Origin: Geosiphon pyriformis
Lineage: Eukaryota; Glomeromycota; Glomeromycetes; Archaeosporales; Geosiphonaceae
DNA length: 64,000 nt
NCBI GenBank assembly: GCA_016748015.1
Contig: JAAOMT010000400.1
Location: 446,035-510,034 of the forward strand
Direction: 5' to 3'
Shown: piece by piece, positions 1-11,330 of the stretch
Layout of the letters: the number at the start of each line of letters is the position of its first letter
Numbering within the stretch: position 1 is the first letter of the stretch
Translations under genes and position numbers: made by a program
The notes under the pieces: model-generated
Database searches by the model: none
What the model saw: only the letters and a program-made list of their open reading frames with translations
Told to the model about the DNA's origin: nothing

Positions 1-125
1 TTCTTGACAACTTCAATTCCGTCTGGAATGTTGAATCTTTGCTTGCAGTGGGTGTAAATTGACTGGTAATACTCTAGAGTTGTTGCATCTGGTGTGGTTG
101 TCACTTTGAATTTGTTGTTGCTGTG
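1..125 (-). CDS. gag-like N-terminal open frame of LTR element 0 (partial)
   Basis: An uninterrupted minus-strand frame runs from a TAA at 126-128 to the window edge, about 41 codons, with ordinary codon use (it includes TPDATTLEYYQSIYTHC). It lies just inside a primer-binding site and LTR, where a retrotransposon gag begins. No ATG is visible in this stretch, so the true start is unknown. Unlike the other retroelements here it shows no stops and is not AT-drifted, so this insertion may be younger. No domain is recognisable in so short a piece; gag identity rests on position. Confidence 0.5.
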
Positions 126-137
126 TTATTTCTGTGG

Positions 138-147
138 GAGAGCACCA
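138..147 (-). other. Primer-binding site of LTR element 0
   Basis: On the minus strand the LTR end ...GTAACA is followed by two bases and then TGGTGCTCTC, which would pair with a tRNA 3' end ...GAGAGCACCA. The same ten bases follow the 5' LTR of element D at 31450-31459, so both use the same primer tRNA. Confidence 0.65.
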
Positions 148-324
148 AATGTTACTGGAGGTTTTTGGTCTCTTTTCTGTAATATTGTTGATGCCTGTTT
201 GCTATGAATTCACGTTTTCTGAATGTGGTTGAACCTCCAGTAACTGAATTTATCTTCAAATTATTTCTTATAATTTGAACTGCTGGGCTTATAAGTGGAA
301 TGACTAATTCCGTGCCAGTTATTT

Positions 325-466
325 TGTATAGTTACATTGTAGTAAATGTCAACTCTTTCTCAGGAATTGCTCATCTGGAAGCTCACTAAAAAAAATGTAT
401 AGTTACTTTGCTGTGAAAGTCAACTCTTCTACAGGAATTTTCGTCTGTAGGCTACCCAAATGATTT
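325..466. repeat. 71-bp imperfect tandem duplication in LTR 0
   Basis: Two head-to-tail units start TGTATAGTTAC at 325 and 396. Each contains AGTCAACTCT or TGTCAACTCT, then CAGGAATT, then GCTCACT or GCTACCC. They differ at many positions, so the duplication is old. Confidence 0.65.
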
Positions 467-832
467 ATAATAAGAAAAGAAAGAGAATAAAAGAAGTGTA
501 AAAGAAAAAGTAAAACTGATGATGTATGGAAGTTGTTTCGGATCCAGGCCTGGAAGTGCTTTAACAGTCTACTGAAATTGGTAGCTAATCAATTTCAAAC
601 TGTTAGTAGGAATTGATTAATTTCAAGGGAAATAATTTAAGAATTTGACTTTTCAAATTTATTTGATATTTTATTTTGTTTTTGTGTATAGAGGATGATT
701 CTAATTATTAAATCTGAAGTAAAATACATTTCCTTGAAGAGAGAAGCTCTTCTTTTATACAACTTGTCATAACACTATTCTATGAACTTGAACTTTGCTA
801 TTTTCTATAATTTTGTCGAACTAAAGATACAT

Positions 833-928
833 TTCAGCAAACTACAAGTTATTTCTGCAAACTATTAGATATTTCGGTGAACTATCAATTATTTCGGCAA
901 ATTTCTTACAAATTTCGAACTTTTTGAA
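833..928. repeat. 20-bp tandem repeat in LTR 0
   Basis: Units start at 833, 853, 873 and 893 with TTCAGCAAAC, TTCTGCAAAC, TTCGGTGAAC and TTCGGCAAAT; a partial fifth follows at 914. The first three units are exactly 20 bp. Confidence 0.65.
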
Positions 929-1141
929 TGTTACATAGTTTGGGGTATTGCATGATTGATCATTGTAATTAGGTTACATTTGTGTTATGTACAAATTGGA
1001 TTATTAATTAAATGATAATTTCGGATATTTTGCTAATATAATAAGTGATAATTTGAAATGATAATATATGCTAATTAATGATAAGATTTATAAGGGTAAT
1101 TTTATGCTAAACAATATCTCTAATTTTGTTTGGTAATACCA

Positions 1142-1512
1142 TTAGCATTTTCGTTTTTTTTTCTTTTTTTGTAATATACTGTATATTTAAATAGTAAAAG
1201 TTTTATTTTCCATCTAGCATGACAGTTGTTTTCAAATTTTTGTTTCTGAATTAATGTCAATCCTTTGTAATTAGTATAGATGTCAAATTTCTGGCTTAAG
1301 TATTTTTTCTATTTCATAACTGCCTAATAAATAGTTAGGTGTTCTAATGCTAGTGTTCTATAGTTTTTTTTGGCTAGACTTAAACTTTGGCTAGCATATG
1401 TTACTGGGTGTTCTCTTTTATCTGGTCTTCTCTGTAATAATACTGCTCCCAATACTTGATCTGATGTATTGGTAGTAATAATAAATGACTTGCTGTGATC
1501 TGAATAGATCAA
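1142..1512 (-). pseudogene. Copy A RNase H domain (gypsy pol)
   Basis: The frame reads through the Ty3/gypsy RNase H signature, including TSDQVLGAVLLQ and the HPVTYASQSL block, and continues past LEHLTIYWAV to a KNENA-like segment before breaking at the LTR 0 boundary. The family signature starts with a catalytic Asp (TDAS). Here the codon at 1468-1470 gives TNTS, a GAC/GAT to AAT transition expected to abolish activity. The reverse transcriptase connection domain lies directly upstream, as in all gypsy pol proteins. Confidence 0.8.
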
Positions 1513-1539
1513 TACTGATGCTTAAATGAGCTTTTTTCT

Positions 1540-2460
1540 TAAAGTGTCAAAAGCTTTTTGTTATTTTTCAGTCCATTTATATTTCACATTCTTGGCTTAA
1601 AGCTGGTGGAATGGTTGAGCCAGTTTGAAGAAGTTTTGGATAAAGCATTAATAATATCTAGCAAATTCTAAGAATGCTCATAGTTCTATCAAATTTGTTA
1701 GTACTAGAAAGTTTTTGACAATTTCAATCTTGTTTGAATTTATCTTAATGCTATTTTTGCTCATAATATGTTCTAGAAATTTCAATTTCATTTTGTCAAA
1801 AAAGCACTTGGTTGTATTCAGTTTCAATTTTGCTCTTTTCAATCTTTTGAACACTTGCTAAAGATAATACAAATGATCATCAAATGTTTTTAAGAATACA
1901 TTGGTGTTATCCAAATATATAACTACTGATTTCTATAGCAGTCTGGTATAAACAATTTCCATAAACTGTTAAAATGTAGCTAAAGTATTGATTAAGCCAA
2001 ATGGCATGACTTCAAATTCAAAATTCTTTTCTCTGATAGTGAATGTGGTTTTTTTTTGTTAGCTGAATTCATGGCTACTTGCCAATAACCACTATTTAAG
2101 TCTAATATAGAGAACCATTTCTTTTTCTGAAAGCATCAAATAATTCTTGGATTTGTGGAATAGAGTAATTGTCTTCACAAGTTATATCATTGAGTTTTTT
2201 ATAATTTACACAAAAGCAGATTTTTCTATTCTTCTTATAAACTAGTACTACTGGTAATGACTATGGACTTATTAATAGTTGAATTAATTTATTGTTCAAC
2301 ATTCTGTTGATTTTTTGTTAGATGATTTTATGACTGGCTGGTAACACTCAGTATGCTTTCTGTTTAATTGGCATTGCATCTCTAGTTTTGATCTGATGCT
2401 AAATAATATCAGTTCAGCCAAATTTATTTTTACTGGCAAAAATGTTAGTGAATTTGTTAA
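1540..2460 (-). pseudogene. Copy A reverse transcriptase domain
   Basis: Translation of the minus strand recovers gypsy RT blocks in several frames: a KICFCVNYKKLN block for the usual R-x-CVDYRxLN, the palm motif at 1906-1917 reading YLDN in place of YLDD, and the RTYYEQK-type thumb region. Numerous stops and small shifts break the frame. RT synthesises cDNA from the element RNA; the second palm Asp is needed for metal binding, so YLDN should be inactive. Copies B and C are altered at the same box. Confidence 0.75.
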
Positions 2461-2875
2461 GTAATATTTTGAGTTGTATCTGTTAAAGTGGGTCTAAGTT
2501 TTCTAAGTTCATTTGTTCTAATTGTTTTGGTTGGAGCAAATAATATTTTTCTTATCCATATATTGTTTATAATGTAATATTTACATATTCACACAGTTGT
2601 AAAAAATTTGAAATAGTGTTTGGTGGTTGGTCTTTAACTTTAGTGTTTAAATATTCAATAGTGGTTTCTTTTAGTATTTCAATAATGTTTCTAGTTATAT
2701 TGTAGATAAGAATTTTGATGTGTTTAGGGCTCTTGACTGGTATGTAAAAATTGGTGATTCTAATTTTTCCTAATTTACAAATGTTAGTTTCTGCTTCAAA
2801 AATTTGGGCTTGATTTTTTACTTTTTTTTCTATGGCTAACAGATACTAGTCATATGGTGAAATAGAAATTAATTG

Positions 2876-3433
2876 TCAGGTAGAAATAATTTTTTTTTTG
2901 TTAATAACTTTTTCTTTTGCCATATTAACTAATACATCTATTTTTTCTGTGAATCCAAATCCACTTATTTCTCTTGCTGTCATCCCTAATTTTTCTTTTT
3001 TTCTTACTAATATTAACTGAACTATTTTAACCAGAAATAAAAATATCACTTGTGCTATCTTTTTATTTGGTTCAATAATATATTCTTTCTTTAAGTTATT
3101 TTGTAACATTGCAATAATATTTTCTACATATCCTGTGTTAATTATTCCTTCTCTAATGTTAATTTTCTTCTTCACTAAACTAGATTTAGATGTTAATTGA
3201 ACCATAATTGTTGCTAGAATTTCTAGTATTACTTTCAAATCAATACAAGTGTACAAATGTGGTTTCAATTTAATGATATCTTTTTCTGAATATCTAAGAT
3301 CAAATTTGGCATTAGTATTATGTACACATTCCAGCATAATGTCTTCATCATTATTACTAAACCATTTTAGTTTTTGTTTTTTTGTAAGATCAGAAAGTGC
3401 AATATATTGTTTTGAATTTAAATCAAAGTCCAA
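2876..3433 (-). pseudogene. Copy A dUTPase domain inside gypsy pol
   Basis: A 185-codon open stretch shows ordered trimeric dUTPase motifs: SKSSLVKKKI (motif II, usually RSSLA-K), GIINTGYVENI (motif III, usually GIIDxGYxG), EPNKKIAQVIF (motif IV) and REISGFGFTEKID (motif V, usually RGxGGFGSTG). dUTPase hydrolyses dUTP to dUMP and limits uracil in cDNA. The domain lies between protease/Cys-rich sequence and RT. The motif III Asp is Asn here, and motif V has lost its Gly and Thr positions, so this copy is probably inactive. An Asn/Asp-rich linker precedes it at about 3440-3520. Equivalents occur in copies B, C and D. Confidence 0.8.
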
Positions 3434-3634
3434 ATTATTGTTATCAATGTTGTTATTTTAGACTGAGCTGAAACTATTGTTTTTATTATCATTATTATCA
3501 GAGTTTGAATTAAGATTGAATAGTGCTTTTGATTCCAATTTGCAGCTACTGATTGGTTCTTCCTCTTTGAAGATCATGTAGATTATGTGTAATGATAGAT
3601 TGTAAATAAGGTTATACTCATTAAAATATTAAAA

Positions 3635-4240
3635 ATCACAGGAAATTAGACAGTATTGACAAAGTCAAGTATTCAGCTGTTTTAGTCATTATTCTTGTTT
3701 TTCTTTATTCAGTGTTAGATTCTGGTAATATTTATGAAATTGCTCAGAATTGTTCTTAATGTTATCAAAAACATCAAAAGTTAGGACGTATTCTAGTTTA
3801 GAGAGTATTAAGAGATTATTCTTGATTTTTAGTATCTTACTAAGTGAAGCACCTTCTGCTTTTACACTTGCCATTCTTCAGATCTCATGTTTGTCATGTA
3901 GATAACCTTCTAATCTTTTTAGTGCTCATTTTTAGACATTATTGATAAACATTCTTTTTATACTCAGTCATTGATTAAAATTGTGTATTGGCACAATTTG
4001 TCACATATTCCTTCTTGTTTAGGAATGTCATTTCACATTCTTTTATCAGGTAAAATGGTTTCACACATAAGACAAGGTTTGTTGTCTCATTTTTTTTGTC
4101 TTTTTGGTCTTTCAAATTGCTCAAAAACACATAGGTAACAGTAATACTTGGTTGCTGTTAGCTATTCTTTGTTGTTGCCATAGTATGTGCCCATTGATGA
4201 CAATTTCTTGTTACAATCAATGCAAATTAGCTTGAGTTGA
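3635..4240 (-). pseudogene. Copy A Cys-rich CxxC region
   Basis: Between protease and dUTPase the minus strand encodes spaced Cys pairs. Going downstream these are CIDC near 4220, CYLC near 4125, CLMC near 4070, CDKLC near 4005 and CQYC near 3650. Spacing suggests one or two structural zinc-binding modules. Basic segments (ERPKRQKK) lie between pairs. Stops at expected Trp codons interrupt the frame. Copy C keeps CLAC and a neighbouring RIWNNI where copy A has a stop, showing the unbroken frame existed. I do not recognise the domain; it is not the gag knuckle, which lies separately near 5450. Confidence 0.6.
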
Positions 4241-4589
4241 TAATAGTTTGGCTGTGGTTGAGTGGTAGTAATATATAGTATATAGATAGAGGTTGTTGCT
4301 TGGTGTTTTTCTTCTTTTCTCTCTTTCTTTTTTTCTTTTGTGTAGGCACTAGTAGTAAGTTATTGTGGTTATCATTAGCCCACAAAACTTGGTAGACTTT
4401 CCAGGTAAGTTTTTTTTTTTTCTTCTAATTTAATTAGTGGAGCTTGAATAGTATTGGTTGGTTTAAAATGACCACATATGACTGGTACTCGAATGTGCTA
4501 ACTGTTTTGGCTGAGTTGCAATTCTTGAGTGATCAATTAAGTACAGCATTTGTCTTAAACAACCAGTTATTACCAACCAGAGCTTAGTA

Positions 4590-4919
4590 CTAAGTGGCTT
4601 CTATAATGAAAACTTTAATCAGTACACTAATGCCATTGACTTTGATTGGGAAGTTGTTGATTTTGCTAATTGGAGTCTTGGTGGTTTCATCAACAGTAAT
4701 AATTCTAATGCTAGTAGTGTGATCAACTTGGTGACTTAATTGGTCCATAAATTGCTTGATAATAATGCTGTCTGCTGAACTACTATTTAAGATCAGTTTG
4801 ATAAACTGATCATCAACTTTGGCATCAGTGTATATCATAGTAATGGGTTTTGTGTCCAGAGTGACTTTATTAAATAATAGAGTTATTACTGGTTTCTCAA
4901 ATTCAAAGAGAAAAATCAT
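4590..4919 (-). pseudogene. Copy A aspartic protease domain
   Basis: The 109-codon frame carries the retropepsin-like context VDDQFIKLILNSSSADSII, followed by a beta-rich stretch ending with IKVFIIEAT. In active retroviral-type proteases the position reads L-D-S/T-G. Here the triad at about 4779-4787 is N-S-S, two G-to-A type changes, so polyprotein cleavage would be lost. It lies after gag and before the Cys-rich and dUTPase regions. The copy C counterpart at about 19560-19800 keeps TDSII but also lacks the Asp. Confidence 0.7.
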
Positions 4920-4929
4920 GGCTAGTAAT

Positions 4930-7165
4930 TCGACATTTGTAATGGTTGCTGAAGGTATATTGTTGGTAAATGGCTTTTGGTTGGTTTTTTAATGATTGGA
5001 TTGAATGTCTTTTGGAGTAACCAAAAGACTTAAATAGTATTGAGTGTTTAGATTTTGTGTGTAGCTAGTTTTCGAATTTTGCTATCATGATCCAGATTGT
5101 TGGACTGCTAAACTAAAGATCAATTGGTGCATTACCATTATTAATTGCCAATTTTGACAGATTTATGTAGTTCTTAGTCTCTGGTTTCTGTTTTAAGATA
5201 AGTTTTGTGATGGTGTTAAAATTGGTTAGATTAATAAATTAGCTGGGTTTGGAATAGTTAATAAATTACTGGGGCTGGGTGTTGATAAATTGGTGCTTGA
5301 TAAATTGGCTGCATTATTTAAGAGTAATAAGGCTAATATTGGTATTGTTTATTTGATAAATTATTGGCATAGTTTGGGATTTGAAATTTGTGATTAAAGT
5401 TTTGATATTGAGTTTTTGATCATTGGTTATTTAACCTTAACTGGCAATCTATTTTTAGATGTTTTTGTTTACCATAATAGTGGCAAATACATATTTCTTG
5501 TAGCCATTGTTAATTTAATGATGATAATTATAATTGATGTTGGAGTCAATTGAAATTTTTTGGGTTTTCATGATATTATGGCAGCTGATAAATAATCTGA
5601 TTGCTATTATTATTAGCTAAATATCTCTCTAGTTTCTGATTAATCAAATCACTAAATTGTTTCAGCTTAGAATCCAATTCAGATGATCTATTCATTACTA
5701 GGTTTACAACTTGAGCTTGTTTGGCTTTTAACTCAGTTGATTTAAAATCTCTGGCATAAGTGACTGTATCTTATAGCATGTCTGGGTGCATTGGCCATAT
5801 TCATTGTAAGATAATGCTGTGTAGACTATAAATGAATTGATTCAAAATTTGAGGTGCTATAAAATAATCCATGTTAATTGCTTGAATCTGGTGCAGATTC
5901 TTATAAAAGCATTTCAGATAAATGGTAACTGCTTCAGTTTTTCCTTGTTTAATAGTAGTAAAATGGGTGAGCAATCAATTAATGCTGTTGTGATTGTTAA
6001 AATACTGTAAAAAAGCAGTTTTGAATGCATCAAATGTGTTGGATTTATTTATAAAACTTTGATACTATGAGTTGGCTGTATCTTGGAGAAAATAAAAAAT
6101 GACTTACAGTGCCCTCACATTATCCCAACCATTGGCTACAATTGCTTTCTCTATATTATTGAGCCAGACTTGAGCATTTTTTTCTTTGCTAGTAAATTTC
6201 TCGAGTTTGATAATAGATACATATGCTATTGATACTAGCTGCTGTAATTGCTGTGGATTTTGTTGATGGTAAGAAATGGGAATTGGGGTTCCTGGTAGAT
6301 AAATCTGTATAATTAAAAGTAGGTTTTTTTGATTAATAGGAACAGAGTTTAGATTGTTCAGGTTTTGTAAAATTGAACCAATCAGAGTTTGTATTTTTGG
6401 GTTTTTTAAGATTGGGTTTTGATTATTAATTTCCTAATCACTATTTTTCTCTTCCTTAGAGTTGATTATTTCTCAAGGACTAGTGATTTCGAAATCTGGT
6501 TGTGGTAGTAGTGATCAAACTCCTGATAGTATTGGGAATCACAATTTAAATTCCTCAAAATACTCACCATATGTTCCTAATAACTTTGCTTTTTTTTGTT
6601 TATTTTGAAACAAAATTCTGTTTAGTGGTGTTGTCACATTTGCAATGAACATACCTATTATATTAATGATGCTTCTGAGTATGTGATGATATAATGGATT
6701 AGCAGATAAATCAAATTTTTGTTTCTTTCAGGTGGATAATTGTATTTGCTTTGGGATTTCTGCTGGTGTTTGTAATCTTTCTTTTCCTTTGTTAGCAAAG
6801 ATAATGAAAAATCTTTGTTTAGTGTACTTTTTAATTTCTCTGTTTATTTCTGTGATTATTGGTACAAATAGATGCTTCTGTGGTAATGTAGTGCTTTAGA
6901 ATAATTTACTGAAGAAGTTGTTAAAAATGGATTCTGGATCTCTTTGGCCTCTCAAATAATATACAATTTTTTTGTTGACATAGCAATTAAAAGCTGATTC
7001 TGTTGGCCAATTATTATTTGTCAATCCTAGATGACTTTTGTAATACTGGAATAAAAATTTCACAAATCCCAAGTGGTTTGTTTTTAGTTTTTCTAATTCT
7101 GCCACTGTTTTGAATGGTTGTTGTTGATGCTGGTTTTTTGTTAGATTATACCTTACAAAAAACAC
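4930..7165 (-). pseudogene. Copy A gag with zinc knuckle
   Basis: Sequence from the PBS (TGG at 7165-7167) to the protease holds gag remnants. The best open piece is 6896-7168 (90 codons, KNQHQQQPFKTVAELEKLKT and following). A nucleocapsid-type knuckle at about 5448-5489 reads CHYYGKQKHLKIDC; the second Cys of the CxxC is Tyr (TGT to TAT). The rest is frame-broken. Gag would form the virus-like particle and bind RNA. Assignment rests on position, the knuckle and similarity to the same region of copy B. Confidence 0.6.
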
Positions 7166-7169
7166 CAAA

Positions 7170-8015
7170 TGTTACAAGTGATTATTTGGGGTTTCAAATC
7201 AAATAACAAACCTGTAACTTGGTATTTAATAGCTGTTATAATTAATATTCTCTAAAGGTTTTGGTTGAGTTCTTTGTATAATAGACAAATATTCAATAGT
7301 TGTTTTAGTAGCCTTCCAAAATCGCAATTCCATTGAATTTCTTTTTTTAGTATGATGGCCAGTTTATTCTAGTAGTCATGCCCTTTTGGTAAGCTATTCT
7401 TAATTTCTGAGTTCCCTATCTTTATTTCATGGGTCTTTTACCAGACTATTTTTGATGTTAATAACTTAATGCTTAATCTCTTTAATTAGTTAGTAATACA
7501 ATAAAAGAAAGTAAAATAAAGAAAAATAAAAGAAATAAAAAAATAAAAAAATAAGCCAAGACAATAAAAAGTTAGTATCTGTTAATAGCCATAATCAAGA
7601 GCTATTGTTCTAGTGTGATTAAGTATTGGATACTATTAACATATAGTGTTAATAATAAAAAGAATAATTTAAATAGTTATTTTATTAATATTGCTAATTC
7701 TATTCTATAAGATCTTTTTTTTGCTTTTAATGTTCTCACTATATATACATAATTTGAGTTTTATAAGATTGCTCATATTTTTGAGTGATGTGCTATGATT
7801 TCTTAAGCAATGTGCTCTAATTTTCTAAAATTGCTCCATATTGTTGAGCAATATGCCATAATTTTCTGATAATGCTTTATATTACTGAGCAATGTGCCAT
7901 AATTTCTAACAATGCTTTACATTGTTAAACAATGTGCTCATATGTTAACTATTATTTCTCTATTGGTCTATCTGTTTTTTCTATTATTTTCTTGTATGTT
8001 TTTCTATAAGTAACA
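7170..8015 (-). repeat. LTR of copy A, type II U3 cassette
   Basis: The plus strand begins TGTTACAAGTG beside the PBS and ends ...TATAAGTAACA. Read on the minus strand it starts TGTTACTTATAG, has a roughly 42-bp tandem array built on GCACATTGCTCA (about 7780-7940), a TATA box (minus TGTATATATAGTG, 7738-7751), two stem-loops (about 7590-7660) and an end CTTGTAACA. It directly abuts the 3' part of copy B, so it may serve as both the 5' LTR of A and the 3' LTR of B. Confidence 0.8.
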
Positions 8016-8439
8016 GCATTAGTAATTTTTTTCAATTGATTAATATTTAATGTGTTTATTATTAAGTATAACAGTATTTCTGAACAGTCTTAAAATTTTA
8101 CTTATAATTAGTATATTGCTTGTGTCTATATAAGTAGATTGTTTTTTTTTACAAATTGTTTTATTTGTTATAATATTATTATATTAAACATTTGTCTTGT
8201 TTTATTTGTATACAAGTACTAAATATTGAGCTTTTGTTCCAAATAATAAAAGCAAAAATTTCTAGAAAATTGTTGTATTCACCATTTTTAATTTTTTTCT
8301 GTTAGCTTCTTATATAGTACTATTGTCTTTGGTATTTTTAATGACATTTTTACTTTTGTTATTATATTATTTACAATGTTTTTAAGTTTTATGTATATCT
8401 TATATTGAACTTTGTATTGGAGTTTTGGTTTTTTTTTTG

Positions 8440-9720
8440 TGTTTTATATTGAATAGTTTGTTGATTAATTGTAATTTTTATGTTTAGTTTTTAATATTTA
8501 ATAACTTAAAATAATTGTTGGATTAGGAAGTGAATATTGTTTGTAATTTCTATTTTTTCTGTTGTTTTTGTTATGTGTATTGGTTTTTTATATACTGTTT
8601 TAATAGATTAATCTGATGTATTTGTGTCAATAATTATAATTGGTTCCAAATTTCATGAAATTTTATCTGATTGGACTAGTATTTATTGTATTCTCAGTTG
8701 TAAAATATTACTAATAAATGATAATACTATATTGTAGTATAGTTTCAGTTAATTATTATGTACTGCTTTAGCTAAAATTTTGTTGTTTTATCTTAACTTA
8801 TAGGCTCTATTTTCCAGAATTTTTTCAATGTAAAATGAACTGTCTTATTTAGAGTTAAACTTTCTACTTTATTGTTTTTCTGTTTAGTATAATATAAAAA
8901 TACTTTGTCTTTAATTCTAAATTTGGCTGGTTTATTTAATAACTGGTTATTATGTTGTTTTTTTTGTTTTTTCTGTGACTTTTGTATGTTATCAGCTGCT
9001 CTTTATCTTTTGTTTTCTAGAGTTTTTATTAAGTTATATGTATTTTTTAGCAATTTTTCTTGAAAATTGACTTTTATTATTGGTTTAACTAGATATGTAT
9101 TGATTTTTATTTTAACTAATAATATTGCTGTTTTATTATAGACTAATTTAAATAGTATTACTTGTATAATATCTTGTTTTATTGTCTGATAAGCAAATAA
9201 TACTAATAATATAAACAAATTTTATTTGTCTTAGTTTTTTTGGCTGATTTTGGCTATTATTTTACACAATATTCTGTTGAATTTTTTGACTAAGCCATTT
9301 GTTTGTAGATAATATAGTAATAATAATAGTCTTTTAACTCTAGATTTTTGACTTAATTCTATTAATATTCTGTTTACAAAATAAGTTTTTTGGTCTGATA
9401 ACAATTTTTTTGAATATTTATGTCAACAAATTAAATTCTAATATAGAAATTTGGCTATAAATTCTGTATTTGTTCTTTAAATTGCTTTAACTTTTGTCTA
9501 TTTTGTGAGATAATTTATGGCTATTGCTATATATTAGTTGTTTTTGTTGGTTATAATTAATAGTTTAACTAAATTAATTCCAATTTAATTAAATAATTGT
9601 TCTACTTTAATTAGTTTTAATGGTTTACTGAGTCTTGTTCTTCTTCTTCTTTAATAAACATTACAATTTTAAACATATTGAATAATATTTAAATATATTA
9701 ATAGCTAATAGTATCTTTTT
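8440..9720 (-). pseudogene. Copy B integrase region
   Basis: The open piece 9003-9218 contains FAYQTIKQDIIQVILFKLVY, the conserved segment after the DDE core in gypsy integrases. Further down it reads NTYNLIKTLENKR. The sequence at about 8800-8830 (AAAATTCTGGAAAATAGAGCC on the minus strand, given in part) matches copy C near 24425, so the C-terminal part is present in both. Integrase inserts the cDNA into the genome. Many stops make it non-functional. Catalytic residues are not readable with confidence in this copy. Confidence 0.65.
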
Positions 9721-10129
9721 CTAGTTTTTTTTATGATTGTTTTTTTATGGAAATGTTCTGCAATTAAATTTGAGTATATATTAAACAATATTGTCTTTTT
9801 TTTTAATTCTGTGATTACTCTAAGTGACTAGTCTAAATTTTTTAATATAGTATATTTTGGTAAATAATAAAATATTTTGATTATTGTTTTATGTTGTTTT
9901 ATATTGTTTTGTTTTTTTTAAGATAATTTTTCTTTAAACTGTTAAGCATTAATATAATATTGAAGTTGTTGGTATTTTGGTGTGTTTATTTTTTGTTATA
10001 TTTTTGGATTAAAATTTTTTTAAATTTGTTTCATTTGTAACAAGCCATTAATATTTCTGTTTTTTTTTTTTATAATATTTAATATAATTAAATAGTAATA
10101 ATTCTATTTTTTATCTTATATGACAATTA

Positions 10130-11330
10130 TTTCCAAATTTTTACTTCTGAATTAATATTAATCTTTTATAATTAATATATATATCAAATTTTTGACTTAA
10201 ATATTCTTTTTATTTGATAACAGTCCAATAAATAACTAAGTATTCTAATGCTAAAATGTCATAGTTCTTTTCAGTTAAACTTAAACTTTAGTTAACATAT
10301 ATTATTAAATGTTTTTATTTATTAGATTTTTTTTGTAATAGTATAGCTCTCAATGTTTATTCAGATGTATTGATAGTAATAATAAATAATTTGTTGTAAT
10401 CTAAATAAATTATTACTAGAGCTTAAATAAGTTTTTTTCTTAATATGTCAAAAACTTCTTGGTAATTTTCAGTTTATTTATATTTAATGTTCTTTGCTTA
10501 GAGCTAATAAAGTAGTTAAACCAATTTAGAAAAGTTTTGTATAAAGCAGTAATAGTATTTAGTAAATTCCAAGAATATTTTTAGTTTTGTTAAGTTTGTT
10601 AATACAAAAAAGTTTTTAACTATTTTGATTTTGTTTGGATCTGTTTTAATGCTGTTTTTGCTTACAATATGTCTTAAAAACTTAAATTCAGTTTTTTCAA
10701 AGAAAAATTTAGTGACATTCAACTTTAGTCTTACTTATTTTAATTTTTCAAACACTTATTAGAGATAATAAAAATGATCATTAAATGTTTTAGAGAATAT
10801 ATTAGTGTTATCTAAATAGATTATTATTGATTTCCATAGTAATTTAATGTAAACAATTTCATTACCTATTGAAAGATAACTAGAACATTGATTAAGCCAA
10901 AAAGCATAATATTGAATTCAAAGTTTTTTTTTCTTATGATAAATACTGTTTTCTTCTTGTCAGCTAAATTTATAGCTACTTATTAGTAATTATTATCTAA
11001 ATTTAATGTTGAAAACCATTTTTTTTCTTCAAAAGCATTGAATAGTTTTTGAATCTGTAAAGTAGAATAATTGTCTTTACAAATAATACTGTTAAGTTTT
11101 TTATAATTTACACAAAAGTAGATCTTTTCATTTTTTTTTGAATAAATATTATTAGTAATAACTATAAACTTATTAATAATTAAATTAATTTATTGTCTAA
11201 CATACAGTTGATTTCTTAATAAATAATTTTATGATTGGTAGATGGTATTTGGTATGCTTTTTGTTTAATTGGTATTGTATTTCCAGTTTTAATTTAGTGT
11301 TGTATAATGTCAGTTTTGTCAAATTTATTT
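10130..11330 (-). pseudogene. Copy B RT and RNase H region
   Basis: The open piece 10516-10722 reads FKFLRHIVSKNSIKTDPNKI, the RT thumb/connection block, ending with YYCFIQNFSKL. The palm box at 10807-10818 is YLDN, as in copy A. RNase H follows at about 10130-10430, with degraded similarity to copy A 1142-1512. The frame is interrupted throughout. In copy A the second palm Asp is replaced in the same way, so the change either predates both copies or recurred at a mutable site. Confidence 0.7.

Larger units (their letters stand above)
150..1141 (-). repeat. 5' LTR of element 0
   Basis: On the plus strand it begins TGTTACTGG beside the primer-binding site and probably ends ...GGTAATACCA at 1141, where sequence homologous to gypsy RNase H resumes. 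The termini are imperfect inverted repeats starting TG and ending CA. It holds two internal tandem repeats (325-466, 833-928). Its sequence differs from the other LTRs here, so it is another family. The second LTR would lie left of the window, so the outer boundary is inferred. Confidence 0.55.
1142..8015 (-). mobile_element. Ty3/gypsy element copy A, degenerate, dUTPase-bearing
   Basis: Minus-strand LTR retrotransposon reading from the 5' LTR at 7170-8015 toward lower coordinates: gag, aspartic protease, Cys-rich region, dUTPase, reverse transcriptase, RNase H. The homologous frame stops at 1142, where LTR 0 begins, so integrase and the 3' LTR are displaced left of the window or lost. All frames carry stops, many at expected Trp codons. 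Catalytic Asp codons of protease, RT, RNase H and dUTPase have become Asn, so it cannot be autonomous. Confidence 0.8.
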
